64,000 nucleotides of DNA from a virus. The DNA lies in IMG/VR virus record IMGVR_UViG_3300027770_000026, positions 1 through 64,000 of that record; one strand, given 5' to 3'. Below, piece by piece: positions 50,402-57,551 of this stretch. Made by a program: the position numbers and the translations under genes. Within the stretch, counting starts at the first letter, position 1. Every line of letters starts with the position of its first letter. The notes below the pieces were generated by a model that saw nothing but the letters and a program-made list of their open reading frames with translations, did no database searches and was not told where the DNA came from.

Positions 50402-51118
50402 CTAGTCTAGAACTGTGCATCCAGGTACAATTGAATATCCATTTACATCTCTAAATCGTCTAAATACAGCTTCATATATCGCACCTTCCCGCCATAACAA
50501 GTTGCCGTTAGTAAAGCTACTACTAGTAGTGTTCATTGGTGTATAAAAAAAGGTATTTTTAATTATAAAGTTCTGCCTAAACCTTGTTTGCATAACGTCA
50601 TTGAGCCAATTGTCCCCATAACATATGTCTAATCCACCTGGAATATCTATCCAATCAGATTTATGGATAAACATCAACGATCCGCCATTGCCTCCGGTGA
50701 CTCCTTCATGCCAGGGAACAAGATCAATTTCTCCTGTTACTGGCAAACCACAAGATGCATCATAGGATATGTTATAAAATTGATTTGGTTTGAACACCTT
50801 ATGAATCTTATGGAATAGTTTTATATCAACTATGATGTCATCGTTGAGAATACAGATTCTGTTATATCGGCTTACGGCTACGCCAAAATTATATGCAGGA
50901 TTTACATATATGTTTTTACCAAGATCGTATAATTTAACCTTAGGGTGCGTTAATACTTCATGATTTGGCGTAGCTGCAGTATCATTGTCGATGATAATAA
51001 CTTCGCCAATTATGTCTAACTGCACAACAACAGAAAGAAAATCTAAGAATGGAGCAAATCTCCACATGGTGGGCGTCACTACTGAGAATTTAGATTCCTC
51101 TGAAATTGTTAATTCCAC
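50402..51118 (-). CDS. GT2-type glycosyltransferase, 238 aa
   Basis: Paralogue of 9454-10125: VVTPTMWRFAPFLDFL, IIIDNDTAATP, NIYVNPAYNFGV, ICILNDDIIVDI (DxD region) and CYGDNWLND. Overlaps the upstream dehydrase gene by 10 bases. Confidence 0.78.
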   Translation of the reverse strand: MELTISEESKFSVVTPTMWRFAPFLDFLSVVVQLDIIGEVIIIDNDTAATPNHEVLTHPKVKLYDLGKNIYVNPAYNFGVAVSRYNRICILNDDIIVDIKLFHKIHKVFKPNQFYNISYDASCGLPVTGEIDLVPWHEGVTGGNGGSLMFIHKSDWIDIPGGLDICYGDNWLNDVMQTRFRQNFIIKNTFFYTPMNTTSSSFTNGNLLWREGAIYEAVFRRFRDVNGYSIVPGCTVLD

Positions 51119-52404
51119 AGCTCGAGCACCTGTTCGTAATACACAAACACATCTTCACTGTAATGCGGAGGACACCCTACAAAGAATACATTCGACAATG
51201 CCTTGTTTGCATTTGGATAGTCTGCTGCTATGCCCAGATGTTGATATCCAGGATGCAATAGTATATTGCCCGCAAAGTAGTTGCGAGTCTGAATTCGATT
51301 ACTTTCAAAGAAAGCCTGCAGTTTTTCTTTATTTGCAGCACTATCTACAATAATAGGTACACCGAACCAGCTGGGATCTGCAGCATCTAGTTTATCTGCT
51401 ATACGAGCTTGTGGAATATGTTTTTCAATTAGCGACTTAATCTTAGCAAAATTAACACGACGCTTACTATCGATTTCGTCAACCTTCTTGAGTTGCTCTA
51501 CTCCAATAGCACCTTGCATATCTAGCGGCTTGAGATTATATCCCATATTGGTAAAGAGATATTTGTGGTCAATCACACCATCATATCCATCCAACCACTT
51601 ATCAAATCTGTTACCACATGTACCACATGCTAATAGATTAGCTGCACCAACACAACGGCAATCTCGCCCCCACCAACTGATACTACGAACAAGATTAATT
51701 AGTTCGATATCGTCAGACGATACCATTCCACCTTCACCGGTAGAAATATGGTGGGCAGGGTAAAATGATGTGGACCAAGCATAATAGTAATCAGTTAACA
51801 GCTTGTTGTTCCACTTTGAACCCAAGCTATCACAATTGTCACCGACCAGTATTAGATTGTGTCGTTGACAGATATCTGCCAGCACATCCATATTGGGCGG
51901 ATTACCCAATACTGGGGACACAAAGATTGCCACCGTATTAGTGTTAATAGCTGATTCGATCTGAGTTACATCAAAATTAAGCGTGTTCATTTCAATATCA
52001 ATGAACACGGGCTTGAGATTATTTTGTACCAGAGGTGCAATGGTGGTGGGAAAGCCCACAGGGGACACAATTACTTCTGCACCGTCGCGCCATGATAGGT
52101 GCTTCTTTAGTGCAGCAATCATGGTAAGGTTAGCCGATGAACCTGAGTTCACCATGTGACTATACTTTACATTGAACTTTTTACCAAATGCCCACTGAAA
52201 CTTAGCAACATTCTCTCCGGATACCAGCCACTTGCCAGTAAGGAATGCACGTACTCCTGCTTCGATCTCATTATGGTCCCAGTATGGGCCAGAATAAAAA
52301 ACTGTGTCCTTAGAGGGATCTAGTTCCTTAGGAGTGTATGCATACTTGGGAGCGCCATTGGCTTTGACTAAAGCCGCAATCATTTGATCAATTTCAGTAG
52401 ACAT
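51109..52404 (-). CDS. RfbH/E1-type NDP-hexose 3-dehydrase
   Basis: 431 residues of the DegT/DnrJ/EryC1 fold (PLP enzymes). The usual Schiff-base Lys is replaced by His in TSFYPAHHISTGEGGMV, the hallmark of 3-dehydrases such as RfbH and ColD. A cysteine set DCRCVGAANLLACGTCGNRF matches the [2Fe-2S] site of RfbH (CDP-4-keto-6-deoxyglucose-3-dehydrase), absent from ColD. It would make a 3-deoxy sugar on the way to 3,6-dideoxyhexoses and needs a reductase partner not seen here. Confidence 0.85.
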   Translation of the reverse strand: MSTEIDQMIAALVKANGAPKYAYTPKELDPSKDTVFYSGPYWDHNEIEAGVRAFLTGKWLVSGENVAKFQWAFGKKFNVKYSHMVNSGSSANLTMIAALKKHLSWRDGAEVIVSPVGFPTTIAPLVQNNLKPVFIDIEMNTLNFDVTQIESAINTNTVAIFVSPVLGNPPNMDVLADICQRHNLILVGDNCDSLGSKWNNKLLTDYYYAWSTSFYPAHHISTGEGGMVSSDDIELINLVRSISWWGRDCRCVGAANLLACGTCGNRFDKWLDGYDGVIDHKYLFTNMGYNLKPLDMQGAIGVEQLKKVDEIDSKRRVNFAKIKSLIEKHIPQARIADKLDAADPSWFGVPIIVDSAANKEKLQAFFESNRIQTRNYFAGNILLHPGYQHLGIAADYPNANKALSNVFFVGCPPHYSEDVFVYYEQVLELWN

Positions 52405-52471
52405 TTAATCCTCTAGATATTGTATAGTGTGCATATATGTATATGTTAGGTATACATAATGTTATTTTATT

Positions 52472-52555
52472 TGGTGGGTAGTGATGGATTCGAACCACCG
52501 TTGCCGAAGCGGCAGATTTACAGTCTGCTGGTATAAACCGCTCACCCAACTACCC
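52472..52555 (-). tRNA. tRNA-Tyr(GTA)
   Basis: Acceptor GGGTAGT/ACTACCC, anticodon loop CTGTAAA, long variable arm, ACCA end. Confidence 0.95.
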
Positions 52556-52569
52556 TAAATTAGAAGCTT

Positions 52570-52740
52570 CCCCTTGCTGGCTTACATCTTACGCTAGGTT
52601 TTCCTAGTAGTCATAATAGACGACATCAGCAGCAGCTCAACACAAGGGGATTAACGCATTGCCAGCGCCAGTTAGGTTGAACTGGAACCACCCGTACCTA
52701 TCACGGCACTTCTCGTCGTGCGGGTCACACTATCCGTTGA
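52570..52740. other. Structured non-coding region between tRNA genes
   Basis: No convincing reading frame. Several stems: CCCCTTG/CAAGGGG (52570-52576 with 52643-52649) enclosing CTAGG-TTTT-CCTAG; CCAGTT-AGGTTG-AACTGG; and CACGGC...GTCGTG nested in ACCCG/CGGGT. Strand of the active RNA is unknown. It lies between tRNA-Tyr and the initiator-type tRNA. Confidence 0.5.
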
Positions 52741-52756
52741 TTAGACGGAACGTTCT

Positions 52757-52830
52757 TGGTAGCGCAGCTTGGAGTTGAACCAAGTTCTCCGGGTTATGAG
52801 CCCAGTGTAGTGCCGTTCTACTACCGCGCA
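52757..52830 (-). tRNA. Initiator-type tRNA-fMet(CAT)
   Basis: Aligned from U8-A9, the acceptor is TGCGCGG/CTGCGCT, leaving T1 opposite T72 unpaired as in initiators. The anticodon arm CTGGG-CTCATAA-CCCGG has the three consecutive G-C pairs and the same loop as bacterial tRNA-fMet. D-loop AACGGCA and T-loop TTCAACT are canonical; CCA is encoded. The A11-U24 pair of many initiators is not present (T11-A24). Confidence 0.82.
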
Positions 52831-52839
52831 ACAGTTGAT

Positions 52840-52914
52840 TGGTGGACCGTGGGAGAATTGAACTCCCTTCTCTGCGATGCAAACGCAGCATAATACCCAG
52901 TATACTAACAGCCC
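52840..52914 (-). tRNA. tRNA-Ala(TGC)
   Basis: Acceptor GGGCTGT/ACGGTCC including the G3-U70 alanine identity pair; anticodon loop TTTGCAT; ACCA end. Confidence 0.92.
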
Positions 52915-52958
52915 CATAATACTATTTACTTGCGATATAACAATTGCAAAAATTAATT

Positions 52959-53042
52959 TGGTGCGCAAGGAGAGATTCGAACTCTCAAGCCTTTCGGCAA
53001 CGGCTTCTAAGACCGTCATGTATACCGTTCCATCACTCGCGC
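52959..53042 (-). tRNA. tRNA-Leu(TAG)
   Basis: Acceptor GCGCGAG/CTTGCGC, anticodon loop CTTAGAA, long variable arm, ACCA end. Confidence 0.94.
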
Positions 53043-53048
53043 ATTAGT

Positions 53049-53124
53049 TGGGGTGACTGATGGGACTCGAACCCACAGCGACCGGAATCACAATCCGGGG
53101 ATCTACCATTGATCTACAGTCACC
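53049..53124 (-). tRNA. tRNA-His(GTG)
   Basis: Extra G at -1 opposite C73, acceptor GTGACTG/CAGTCAC, anticodon loop TTGTGAT, CCA encoded. Confidence 0.95.
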
Positions 53125-53130
53125 ACTGAG

Positions 53131-53208
53131 TGGCGGTCTCAACGGGATTTGAACCCGCGTCTACTACGTGACAGGCAGTTATTCTTAACCAGACTGAACT
53201 ATGAGACC
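53131..53208 (-). tRNA. tRNA-Asp(GTC)
   Basis: Acceptor GGTCTCA/TGAGACC, anticodon loop CTGTCAC, GCCA end. Confidence 0.94.
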
Positions 53209-53216
53209 AATAAATA
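53209..53216 (+). promoter_or_regulatory. Late promoter AATAAATA (leaderless class)
   Basis: Six bases before the ATG at 53223; starts at the base after tRNA-Asp. Confidence 0.55.
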
Positions 53217-53222
53217 AAACTA

Positions 53223-53528
53223 ATGTCTATTCAATATTATATTATGGTTGACCCAGATAAACCTAATAAATGTAAATTAGGTATTACTAAGGATCCACAC
53301 AATCGTATAAGATCATATCGAACAGCAAATCCAAATTGCTATTTTCTAGTAGTATACACTATACCTGATAAAATACACGAGAAAAAAATACTAGATCTTC
53401 TTAAAGATAGATTTCGTGTACAAAGCGAATATGTACATTGCCATCCTAATCTAGTAAAAAATATTGTTGAATGTTATCTAAACGATAACAATATCAAATT
53501 AGATGACGAAATTTACGGGCTGTATTGA
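53223..53528 (+). CDS. GIY-YIG / T5orf172-like nuclease domain protein, 101 aa
   Basis: YYIMVDPDKPNKCKLGITKD, NRIRSYRTANPNCYFLVVYT and HEKKILDLLKDRF follow the T5orf172 variant of GIY-YIG (K-[LI]-G-[IV]-T-x-x-x-x-R-[LI]...E). Plus-strand gene inside the tRNA cluster, consistent with a mobile homing-type nuclease, but no split gene is visible. Confidence 0.72.
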   Translation: MSIQYYIMVDPDKPNKCKLGITKDPHNRIRSYRTANPNCYFLVVYTIPDKIHEKKILDLLKDRFRVQSEYVHCHPNLVKNIVECYLNDNNIKLDDEIYGLY

Positions 53529-53591
53529 TTAACCCGAGAGCTCGTCACACTCTCGATGGGCCGTAGAGCGAATCTACACTGCGCCAATATT

Positions 53592-53666
53592 TGGCTGGAG
53601 TGGCAAGGGTCGAACTTGCGACCAGACGATTAACAGTCGTCGGCTCTGCCTCTGAGCTACACTCCA
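53592..53666 (-). tRNA. tRNA-Asn(GTT)
   Basis: Acceptor TGGAGTG/CACTCCA, anticodon loop CTGTTAA, GCCA end. The 60 bases on its 3' side (53529-53591) hold two stem-loops (CGAGAG/CTCTCG; GTAGA/TCTAC) without a gene. Confidence 0.94.
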
Positions 53667-53674
53667 AAAATTAA

Positions 53675-54061
53675 TTAACGGGCGTCTTCTGCGTCCATTA
53701 CGTCGCAAGTAAGAGGCCATGGGCCGCGATGCGGTACCATCGGCTTCAACATATCATAGTCTGTATTGCCAGCAGCATGTTCTTCAATTCTGCTGGCAAC
53801 AGTTTCTGCAAGGTCACGACTGGCGTAACTGGCTACTGCGGAGTATCCACCTCTGTGTGCCTGCATCATGCGTTTGGTAGCAGCAAACTTACTAAGTCCT
53901 GCGCCATGCATGATAGCCTCAATCACCACTTGGAATGGTGTTACGTTATCGTTAAGTACAACCACTGTAGCACCACCAGGAACATACAGAGGAGCATCCT
54001 GCTTGTCTGTGCTAGGTGGACGGTCTAGTACTGTTTCTTCGGCAATTTCGTTTAATCTCAT
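53675..54061 (-). CDS. ClpS-like N-degron adaptor
   Basis: 128 residues. Residues 33-96 match ClpS: VVVLNDNVTPFQVVIEAI (N37-D38-N39 for the NDD signature; T41-P42), an alpha-helical block ending MMQAHRGG with the conserved pocket His (H69), then DLAETVASRIEEHA and a final PLTCDV strand. ClpS binds N-terminal destabilising residues and delivers proteins to ClpA. D36 of E. coli is replaced by Asn. The first 10 residues MRLNEIAEET carry the shared leader motif. A ClpA-like unfoldase is encoded at 1550-3769. Confidence 0.82.
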   Translation of the reverse strand: MRLNEIAEETVLDRPPSTDKQDAPLYVPGGATVVVLNDNVTPFQVVIEAIMHGAGLSKFAATKRMMQAHRGGYSAVASYASRDLAETVASRIEEHAAGNTDYDMLKPMVPHRGPWPLTCDVMDAEDAR

Positions 54062-54065
54062 TATA

Positions 54066-54431
54066 CTATTTTACCGGTGTTGATTGAGGTTTACGGTTGA
54101 ATATTACTTTATTAAGTTCAGTATCCATAATGGTATATTCTACTGTGGTACGCTTTCTAGTGCGTACACTATTTGTATGTATAGCTTCTAGTATTACAGC
54201 AAATGCCTGCGGGCCTGTCAAGTTAGAATCGCTGATAGGCTTGCCATCTGCCAATACTTGGTGAACCTTTCTAGATCTAGCTTTGTAGTGCTTGTACTTG
54301 TCAATTATTAGTTTAACAACACCTGCGCCAAATGCTGCAGTTAATACTGCAGTGGCATCAATATTAGGCATTAGCTCTGAAAGCCAGTTTTCGTTGATCT
54401 GTTTGGATTCAGTTAGTTCATGTATTCTCAT
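54066..54431 (-). CDS. Hypothetical protein with MRIHE leader, 121 aa
   Basis: MRIHELTESKQINENWLSEL at the N-terminus (shared leader motif), a hydrophobic stretch VLTAAFGAGVVKLIIDKY that may be membrane-associated, and a basic C-terminal half. Exact TATAAATA box 5 bases before the ATG; four bases separate it from the ClpS-like gene. Confidence 0.6.
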   Translation of the reverse strand: MRIHELTESKQINENWLSELMPNIDATAVLTAAFGAGVVKLIIDKYKHYKARSRKVHQVLADGKPISDSNLTGPQAFAVILEAIHTNSVRTRKRTTVEYTIMDTELNKVIFNRKPQSTPVK

Positions 54432-54436
54432 GCAGT

Positions 54437-54444
54437 TATTTATA
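54437..54444 (-). promoter_or_regulatory. T4-type late promoter TATAAATA (leaderless class)
   Basis: Exact consensus, 5 bases before the ATG at 54431; probably serves the ClpS-like gene too. Confidence 0.7.
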
Positions 54445-54745
54445 CACGAGAATGAAATATATTCCCAACTTTTCGCTGCGGGACCGCAGCTGAGCCACGT
54501 GGGCTACCTACTCGTTACACGGTAGGTGGTGTGGGGCGACCATAAGAATTCTTTTTTACCAAGGGGCACACCGTGCTGTTGTTTAAGAGTAAAAGCTGTA
54601 TAACCCCAGCCACTCCCCCATAATACTAATGCTGACGGATTTTACCAGCCACGTTTTCACCATGGCCTTCATCCTCGCCGCCGCCCATTTGAACTTTGTT
54701 TAAGGTGGCGTTCGCAGTCGCGTTCCGCATTACCACCAATAAAAA
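54445..54745. other. 300-bp region without a confident gene
   Basis: GC-rich stems such as CTACCTAC..GTAGGT and GGGACCGCAG/CTGCGGTCCC edges are visible. One weak minus frame (54626-54730) is listed separately. Nothing else can be supported. Confidence 0.4.
54626..54730 (-). CDS. Weak 34-codon frame
   Basis: ATG at 54730 preceded by GGTGGT; product has MRNATANATLNKVQMGGGED then a His/Gly/Lys-rich end. It starts 16 bases after a terminator stem, so expression is doubtful. Confidence 0.25.
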   Translation of the reverse strand: MRNATANATLNKVQMGGGEDEGHGENVAGKIRQH

Positions 54746-54771
54746 ACCCTGGGATCTTTCGATGCCAGGGT
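54746..54771 (-). terminator. Rho-independent terminator
   Basis: ACCCTGG/CCAGGGT stem with 12-base loop, then TTTTTATT on the minus strand. It closes the unit that begins at the promoter 54987-55014. Confidence 0.8.
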
Positions 54772-54799
54772 CTATGTTAACACAGCAGTTGCTGCATTT

Positions 54800-54904
54800 C
54801 TAGACCCTAGTACGATAATCTCTTGGATTTTTCGACCAATAGCCACAGCGATTGGCTTCACGTATTTGTGCTTTACTAATACTGATTCCTCTCGTTGCTG
54901 CCAT
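54800..54904 (-). CDS. 34-aa peptide in its own transcription unit
   Basis: ATG at 54904; product MAATRGISISKAQIREANRC then GYWSKNPRDYRTRV, polar and helical-like. AAAGGA lies about 17 bases upstream, rather far. Bounded by a strong promoter and a terminator. An RNA function for the ~230-base transcript is an alternative. Confidence 0.4.
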   Translation of the reverse strand: MAATRGISISKAQIREANRCGYWSKNPRDYRTRV

Positions 54905-54986
54905 GTTGTGTATATTAAATCCTTTGTGTACGTCTGTCAACTACAGTGTTGACTTTGTATTTAGTCCTATTTCTTAATATGTGTGT

Positions 54987-55014
54987 ATTATACACGATAT
55001 TTTGAATACGTCAA
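54987..55014 (-). promoter_or_regulatory. sigma70 promoter TTGACG-16-TATAAT
   Basis: Strong -35 and perfect -10. Follows a dispersed repeat half-unit; directs transcription to 54746. Confidence 0.8.
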
Positions 55015-55025
55015 ATTTTATTTGT

Positions 55026-55045
55026 CTAATAGAATCAATGACTTA
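55026..55045. repeat. Dispersed intergenic repeat, copy 3 (partial)
   Basis: CTAATAGAATCAATGACTTA; the TAA on the minus strand is the stop codon of the Rz1-like gene. Same half-unit as at 25309-25342. Confidence 0.65.
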
Positions 55046-55234
55046 GTTGTTGGGAGTAATTGGGCTAACTGGTTCCGCAGTTTTCTCTGGATATACTGAA
55101 CGAATGGTCTTGAGCGGTGCTGGTGCACGGTTCAATATTTCCGGAGCTTCGGGCATGACAATCTCAGAAGTTAACTGAGTTGTGGTTCCGCATCCTGCAA
55201 GTAACAGTGTGGCTAATATGATTGTGTATTTCAT
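55043..55234 (-). CDS. Rz1-like o-spanin lipoprotein, 63 aa
   Basis: Lipobox TLLLAGC at residues ~10-15, then a Pro-rich mature part (MPEAPEILNRAPAPLKTI) typical of o-spanins. Outer-membrane partner of the i-spanin at 55244-55789, 9 bases upstream. Confidence 0.78.
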   Translation of the reverse strand: MKYTIILATLLLAGCGTTTQLTSEIVMPEAPEILNRAPAPLKTIRSVYPEKTAEPVSPITPNN

Positions 55235-55243
55235 CTTGATCTC

Positions 55244-55789
55244 CTACTTGGCCTTAGGACGGTCTGATACCGACTTGTTAGACTTTTCTACAGCTTCCTT
55301 GACCTTTGCAAAGTAATCCTGCCAGGCTTTGATCTGTGCATCCTTCTCACGGCAAGTACTGTAGTTGTCTGTTACTACATTTAGTGCATCGGTATCTTTT
55401 ACGCCACTGATGTCAGGATTGGCACTTGCGGTAGTATCTGGAACTGCTCCAGTTACTGCCTGATCGTGTACATATACCCAGCCTTTGCTAACCTCGCATA
55501 TGCTAGGTACATCACGAATGCGGTCACGATATACTACCTGCATTTCCTTGATCTTTTGCACACGGTCAACGTACTCGGTTACTACTTTTTCCTTAATGGT
55601 GTTCTTTTCCTTATCAAATGCAAGCTGTAGATTTTGCTTTTCGATAACGTAGTTGTTGATTACTGTTTCGTATTCAGCTTTGGTTACTTTGCTGCCAGTA
55701 CGGTATCCGTAAAAGTATGTGCCGCCGATGACTAAAGCACCAACGATAATACCACCAATGATCAGATATGGGGAAGGAATGCCTAACAT
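55244..55789 (-). CDS. Rz-like i-spanin, 181 aa
   Basis: N-terminal membrane helix (LIIGGIIVGALVIGGTYFYG) followed by a long coiled coil and the SKGWVYVHDQAV segment seen in Rz proteins; C-terminal periplasmic helix. Spanins fuse inner and outer membranes at lysis. CGTAAATA box and GAGGA ribosome site upstream. Confidence 0.78.
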   Translation of the reverse strand: MLGIPSPYLIIGGIIVGALVIGGTYFYGYRTGSKVTKAEYETVINNYVIEKQNLQLAFDKEKNTIKEKVVTEYVDRVQKIKEMQVVYRDRIRDVPSICEVSKGWVYVHDQAVTGAVPDTTASANPDISGVKDTDALNVVTDNYSTCREKDAQIKAWQDYFAKVKEAVEKSNKSVSDRPKAK

Positions 55790-55840
55790 ATTGCGTCCTC
55801 TGTTACGTTGTATTTACGCAGAGAACGCGGTTTTGTTAAA

Positions 55841-56068
55841 CTATTTGGGTGCCTTTGGGGCAAACTTTTCCAATCCAGTTGCACCTAATCCCGCAATGAC
55901 CACGTACATCACACTGCTGTACATGAACTCATCTATCTTGTATCCCCAGAACAGGTTAGCAACAAACGCCAAGGTCATGAGGAACACGCAGACAAATGTG
56001 ATCACTCGCTTGCTGGAAATAGAACCATCATGCCCATCTGCGAGCATGCTTCGTAAACTTGATAGCAT
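55841..56068 (-). CDS. Holin-like membrane protein, 75 aa
   Basis: Pattern DGSISSKRVITFVCVFLMTL ... FMYSSVMYVVIAGLGATGLE with two membrane helices and a FAPK tail, seen in small phage membrane proteins near lysis genes. The ATG follows a terminator-like stem directly. Confidence 0.65.
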   Translation of the reverse strand: MLSSLRSMLADGHDGSISSKRVITFVCVFLMTLAFVANLFWGYKIDEFMYSSVMYVVIAGLGATGLEKFAPKAPK

Positions 56069-56072
56069 AAAA

Positions 56073-56111
56073 AACCCCCCTACTGGAATATTTATTCCAA
56101 AATTGGGGGTT
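56073..56111 (-). terminator. Terminator stem carrying a late promoter in its loop
   Basis: AACCCCC/GGGGGTT stem then TTTTATG. The loop contains the palindrome GGAATAAATATTCC, i.e. an AATAAATA late box (56089-56096). The stem would end the phosphoesterase transcript while the loop starts the next one. Confidence 0.65.
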
Positions 56112-56703
56112 AAGGGGCGCGGCTATTGTGGAATCCGCGTATGGGTCTTGCGCCCAGTATACGGTCAATCTGCTCCCACGACCACAGGCTCATGGCACCG
56201 TTGTCGGGTGCAATGCCCAGCGGACGACTATCTACGCCCACGTCCATGATACGGGCATCGACCACTTCGGGATGGTGGTCCATGTTGCCATGTACATGCC
56301 CAAACAGTGCATAACTGCCCCGATTCATACCCAGCCATTCCAGCATGGGATAGTGGAACAGGGTAACCAAACGATTACCAATCGTCAGATCCATGTAGTC
56401 GTTGATGCTGGCAAACTGCTTCTGCAGCAGATGATCACTGCGGATTACCTTGTCGTGATTGCCATAGATCAGGTGCTTGCGTCCGGGCAGCTGCCCCATG
56501 ATGTCACGGGCCCGCTTGCTGTCGCAGAAGAAGATGTCGCCCAGCATATAGACATCATCAGTATCCGCAACATCTCGCTGCCAATTTGCAATCAGTATAC
56601 TGTCCATCTCGTCGGTCGTAGTACCATGACGAGTGTTGGGACAGAAACTAAGAATGTTCCTGTGCCCAAAGTGACAGTCGCTAGTGAACCAAATCTTTGA
56701 CAT
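56110..56703 (-). CDS. Calcineurin-like phosphoesterase, 197 aa
   Basis: Start at 56703 overlaps the upstream stop by 1 base. Motifs FTSDCHFGHRNI, MLGDIFF, IYGNHDK, LFHYPM and FGHVHGN give the bimetal site. Compact phage-type phosphoesterase; substrate unknown. Confidence 0.85.
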   Translation of the reverse strand: MSKIWFTSDCHFGHRNILSFCPNTRHGTTTDEMDSILIANWQRDVADTDDVYMLGDIFFCDSKRARDIMGQLPGRKHLIYGNHDKVIRSDHLLQKQFASINDYMDLTIGNRLVTLFHYPMLEWLGMNRGSYALFGHVHGNMDHHPEVVDARIMDVGVDSRPLGIAPDNGAMSLWSWEQIDRILGARPIRGFHNSRAP

Positions 56704-56846
56704 TATGCAATGCAAGCTTGAATAGTAAGAATGACCATGGTAAGAATGCTAATCCAGACAACGAAATTGATCCAGCGATCGCGGTCGTCTGTTCGCTTGT
56801 CGCTGGCGCGTTGCCGATCCTTCCAGGCGTAATCTTCATCACTCAT
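56703..56846 (-). CDS. Small membrane protein, 47 aa
   Basis: Charged start MSDEDYAWKDRQRASDKR followed by one membrane helix VVWISILTMVILTIQA. ATGA and TAATG overlaps with both neighbours. Confidence 0.6.
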   Translation of the reverse strand: MSDEDYAWKDRQRASDKRTDDRDRWINFVVWISILTMVILTIQACIA

Positions 56847-56950
56847 TGCTTGTCCTCCACGTATTTAAGAAACATTGCCATCATAAAGCACATCAGTGCC
56901 GTGACCCATTGTCCCATAGCAAGGAACAATAAGGATAGTACTGCAAACAT
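56843..56950 (-). CDS. Small membrane peptide, 35 aa
   Basis: MFAVLSLLFLAMGQWVTALM then CFMMAMFLKYVEDKQ; nearly all hydrophobic. Coupled on both sides (TGATG and ATGA). Confidence 0.55.
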   Translation of the reverse strand: MFAVLSLLFLAMGQWVTALMCFMMAMFLKYVEDKQ

Positions 56951-57147
56951 CAATAAGGTCGCAGTTCGTGATAGTCTTCGCTATCATTGATCATGACGCT
57001 GAAACTGTTATCCTGTTCCTGTAGCCACAGATCGTAGTTCTTGTCATCCTGCTCAGCAGCACTGACGTAGGCTGTATTCAGTTCCGCAATGTCCCGCATG
57101 AACTGTACCATGTCATCATCGGTCATGTCCTCGTAGTAGCGTTTCAT
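56950..57147 (-). CDS. Acidic hypothetical protein, 65 aa
   Basis: Start at 57147 (MKRYYEDMTDDDMVQFMRD) for the GGGATGGGA ribosome site. Acidic, helical. Confidence 0.55.
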   Translation of the reverse strand: MKRYYEDMTDDDMVQFMRDIAELNTAYVSAAEQDDKNYDLWLQEQDNSFSVMINDSEDYHELRPY

Positions 57148-57159
57148 ATGTCCCATCCC

Positions 57160-57516
57160 TTAGTCCATCCGGCTAGTGGAGTACGCATCTAGGCCGTAGC
57201 GGCGAAGTGTCCGGGCAAACTCTTCAGCATAGGCTTCCTTGAGCTCCATGCTCTGCCCACCACGGTGTACGCTGTACTGCAGGCAACGCTCGTAGCTGTT
57301 CTTGTAGAAGCCGTGCTTGATCAGCTCCTTACCCAACTTGCTGTTGCTGCGAACGCCTGGTACGTTCACCGTAGCAAAGCCGCAGACACCGCTGGGCACC
57401 ACATAGCGGGTAGCACCATCCTGCACCACCATGGGTTTGGGGATGGTCTGCTGCATGCCCTGTTCGCCCGCACACTGCGCTTCGCTGATAATAAAAGGAA
57501 CGTCGTCGTGATTCAT
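57160..57516 (-). CDS. Hypothetical early protein, 118 aa
   Basis: Start at 57516 (MNHDDVPFIISEAQCAGEQG) with GGAG 6 bases upstream. First gene after the promoter at 57552-57580. C-terminal YAEEFARTLRRYGLDAY helical. Unknown. Confidence 0.58.
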   Translation of the reverse strand: MNHDDVPFIISEAQCAGEQGMQQTIPKPMVVQDGATRYVVPSGVCGFATVNVPGVRSNSKLGKELIKHGFYKNSYERCLQYSVHRGGQSMELKEAYAEEFARTLRRYGLDAYSTSRMD

Positions 57517-57551
57517 TTTGAACTCCAACTGTTATTTAACCCTATGAACGT

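Noticed and set aside
52600-52655. Hammerhead ribozyme core (CTGATG...GAAA)
   Set aside because: The CUGAUGA box is not complete and the stems do not meet the three-way geometry.
52840-52915. tRNA-Ala with a badly mismatched acceptor stem
   Set aside because: Shifting the 5' end by one base gives seven proper pairs including G3-U70; the gene is normal.
54445-54745. tmRNA or RNase P RNA
   Set aside because: Neither the tRNA-like ends of tmRNA nor conserved RNase P blocks could be found on either strand.
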